From: Hemerocallis citrina
Taxonomy: Eukaryota > Streptophyta > Magnoliopsida > Asparagales > Asphodelaceae
Reading direction: 5' to 3'
NCBI GenBank assembly: GCA_017893485.1
Contig: JACEHZ010000367.1
Span: 434,001 to 498,000 of the forward strand
DNA length: 64,000 nt
The notes under the pieces were generated by a model. The model saw only the letters and a list, made by a program, of their open reading frames with translations, had not been told where the DNA came from and made no database searches. Shown here piece by piece: positions 63,449-64,000 of this stretch. The stretch's first letter is position 1; the number at the start of each line of letters is the position of its first letter. A program made the position numbers and the translations under genes.

Positions 63449-64000
63449 TAATAATTAAACATATTAATGTACAACCATAAGCCAATACAAATAATAGCAA
63501 AAGAATATCTAGAATGCAAAAGAACATAGGTATGCCCCCCTCCCCCCCCCCCCCCCCCCCCAATCTCATGCGGTCAACACTTACTACTACGGTTGACAAG
63601 GTATACACCACTACAGTCTGTTACAGAACAGTTTATTGTGCAAACAAACTCATCACTCAAAGAGTGGATACATGAGTGGACATAGGGGTTACTTAAATTC
63701 CAGACTCATATACCAGTATACAAACTTGGATGCATGACATATGAGCAACATAACTGTAAATATGGTAATAAGCTAAAATAGCCATCTCAATATTCATAAT
63801 GTCATAATACTGCTCATGTATATACATCCTTACTCAAGCTATGTAAAATAATGCATAGTTATAGTTTAAATGAGAAATACATAGATATTTTTAACTACAA
63901 TCCACATACAGATGACAGAATGCTCATATTTCACAATTTCACATTCACACAAACACACCACAATACATTAATCTAATTTAATAGTTGCACATCACTACAT

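Larger units (their letters stand above)
62201..64000. mobile_element. Start of another long LTR (Del/Tekay-like), partial
   Basis: TGTAACGCCCCCCAAATC at 62201 abruptly ends the DUF3444 homology and resembles the outer end of the Chr-1 LTR (TGTAGCGCCCCAAATTT). From there the sequence is AT-rich LTR-like DNA to the window end, apart from the LINE-B insertion. A run of C (63536-63562) is included. No other end is visible, so orientation (probably minus, as Chr-1) and length are uncertain. Confidence 0.55.

Overview
This is a piece of a large plant nuclear genome (angiosperm, possibly a monocot; the species cannot be fixed from the sequence) made almost entirely of transposable elements inserted into one another. 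No intact housekeeping gene, tRNA or rRNA was recognised. The only host-type gene is a decayed DUF3444 gene at the right edge. Element names (Tat-1, Tat-2, Tat-3, Chr-1, hAT-1, LINE-A, LINE-B) are labels used only here.

Left part (1-13442). Tat-1 is a Ty3/gypsy element of the Tat lineage on the minus strand. Its 5' LTR is at 10074-10693, followed by gag, protease, reverse transcriptase, two RNase H domains and integrase down to 4292. Two families of tandem repeats follow (2465-4125), then two plus-strand (antisense) genes (1-1292 and 1468-2181); the 3' LTR lies beyond the left edge. Tat-1 landed beside or inside a degraded zinc-knuckle/DUF4283-type ORF of LINE-ORF1 kind (10739-13442).

Middle left (13443-21351). 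AT-rich sequence with a Tourist-like MITE (15077-15711, TSD TAA), a non-autonomous LINE (15779-17477, 15-bp TSD), two head-to-head mini-Helitrons (17702-17836 and 17847-18236) and a Copia integrase fossil (about 18780-19160).

Right part (21091-60598) is one multi-layer nest whose borders can be read from target-site duplications. A short solo-LTR-like sequence holds hAT-1 (21360-60577, TSD AATATACC). hAT-1 holds Tat-3 (24187-59876, TSD CTACA), a gag-only Tat derivative. The gag of Tat-3 holds Chr-1 (29179-57721), a collapsed Tekay/Del-like chromovirus with 3.7-kb LTRs. Its left LTR holds a 5.1-kb solo LTR (30199-35338, TSD TCCAA). Its right LTR holds Tat-2 (40865-54734, TSD CCTCA/CCTCC), a complete 13.9-kb Tat element with two 569-bp LTRs, a decayed gag-pol and its own antisense gene pair (43540-46785).

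Right edge (60600-64000). The DUF3444 pseudogene (minus strand) is cut by the start of another long LTR at 62201, which itself contains the 3' end of a LINE (LINE-B, about 62636-63448).

The most interesting signal is the antisense two-gene cassette shared by Tat-1 and Tat-2. It has a GT-AG intron at the same position and phase in both copies, a TATA box in Tat-2, and tandem arrays between it and the converging pol gene. Almost every protein gene here is broken by stops or frameshifts, so the sequence reads as a record of past transposition rather than active machinery.
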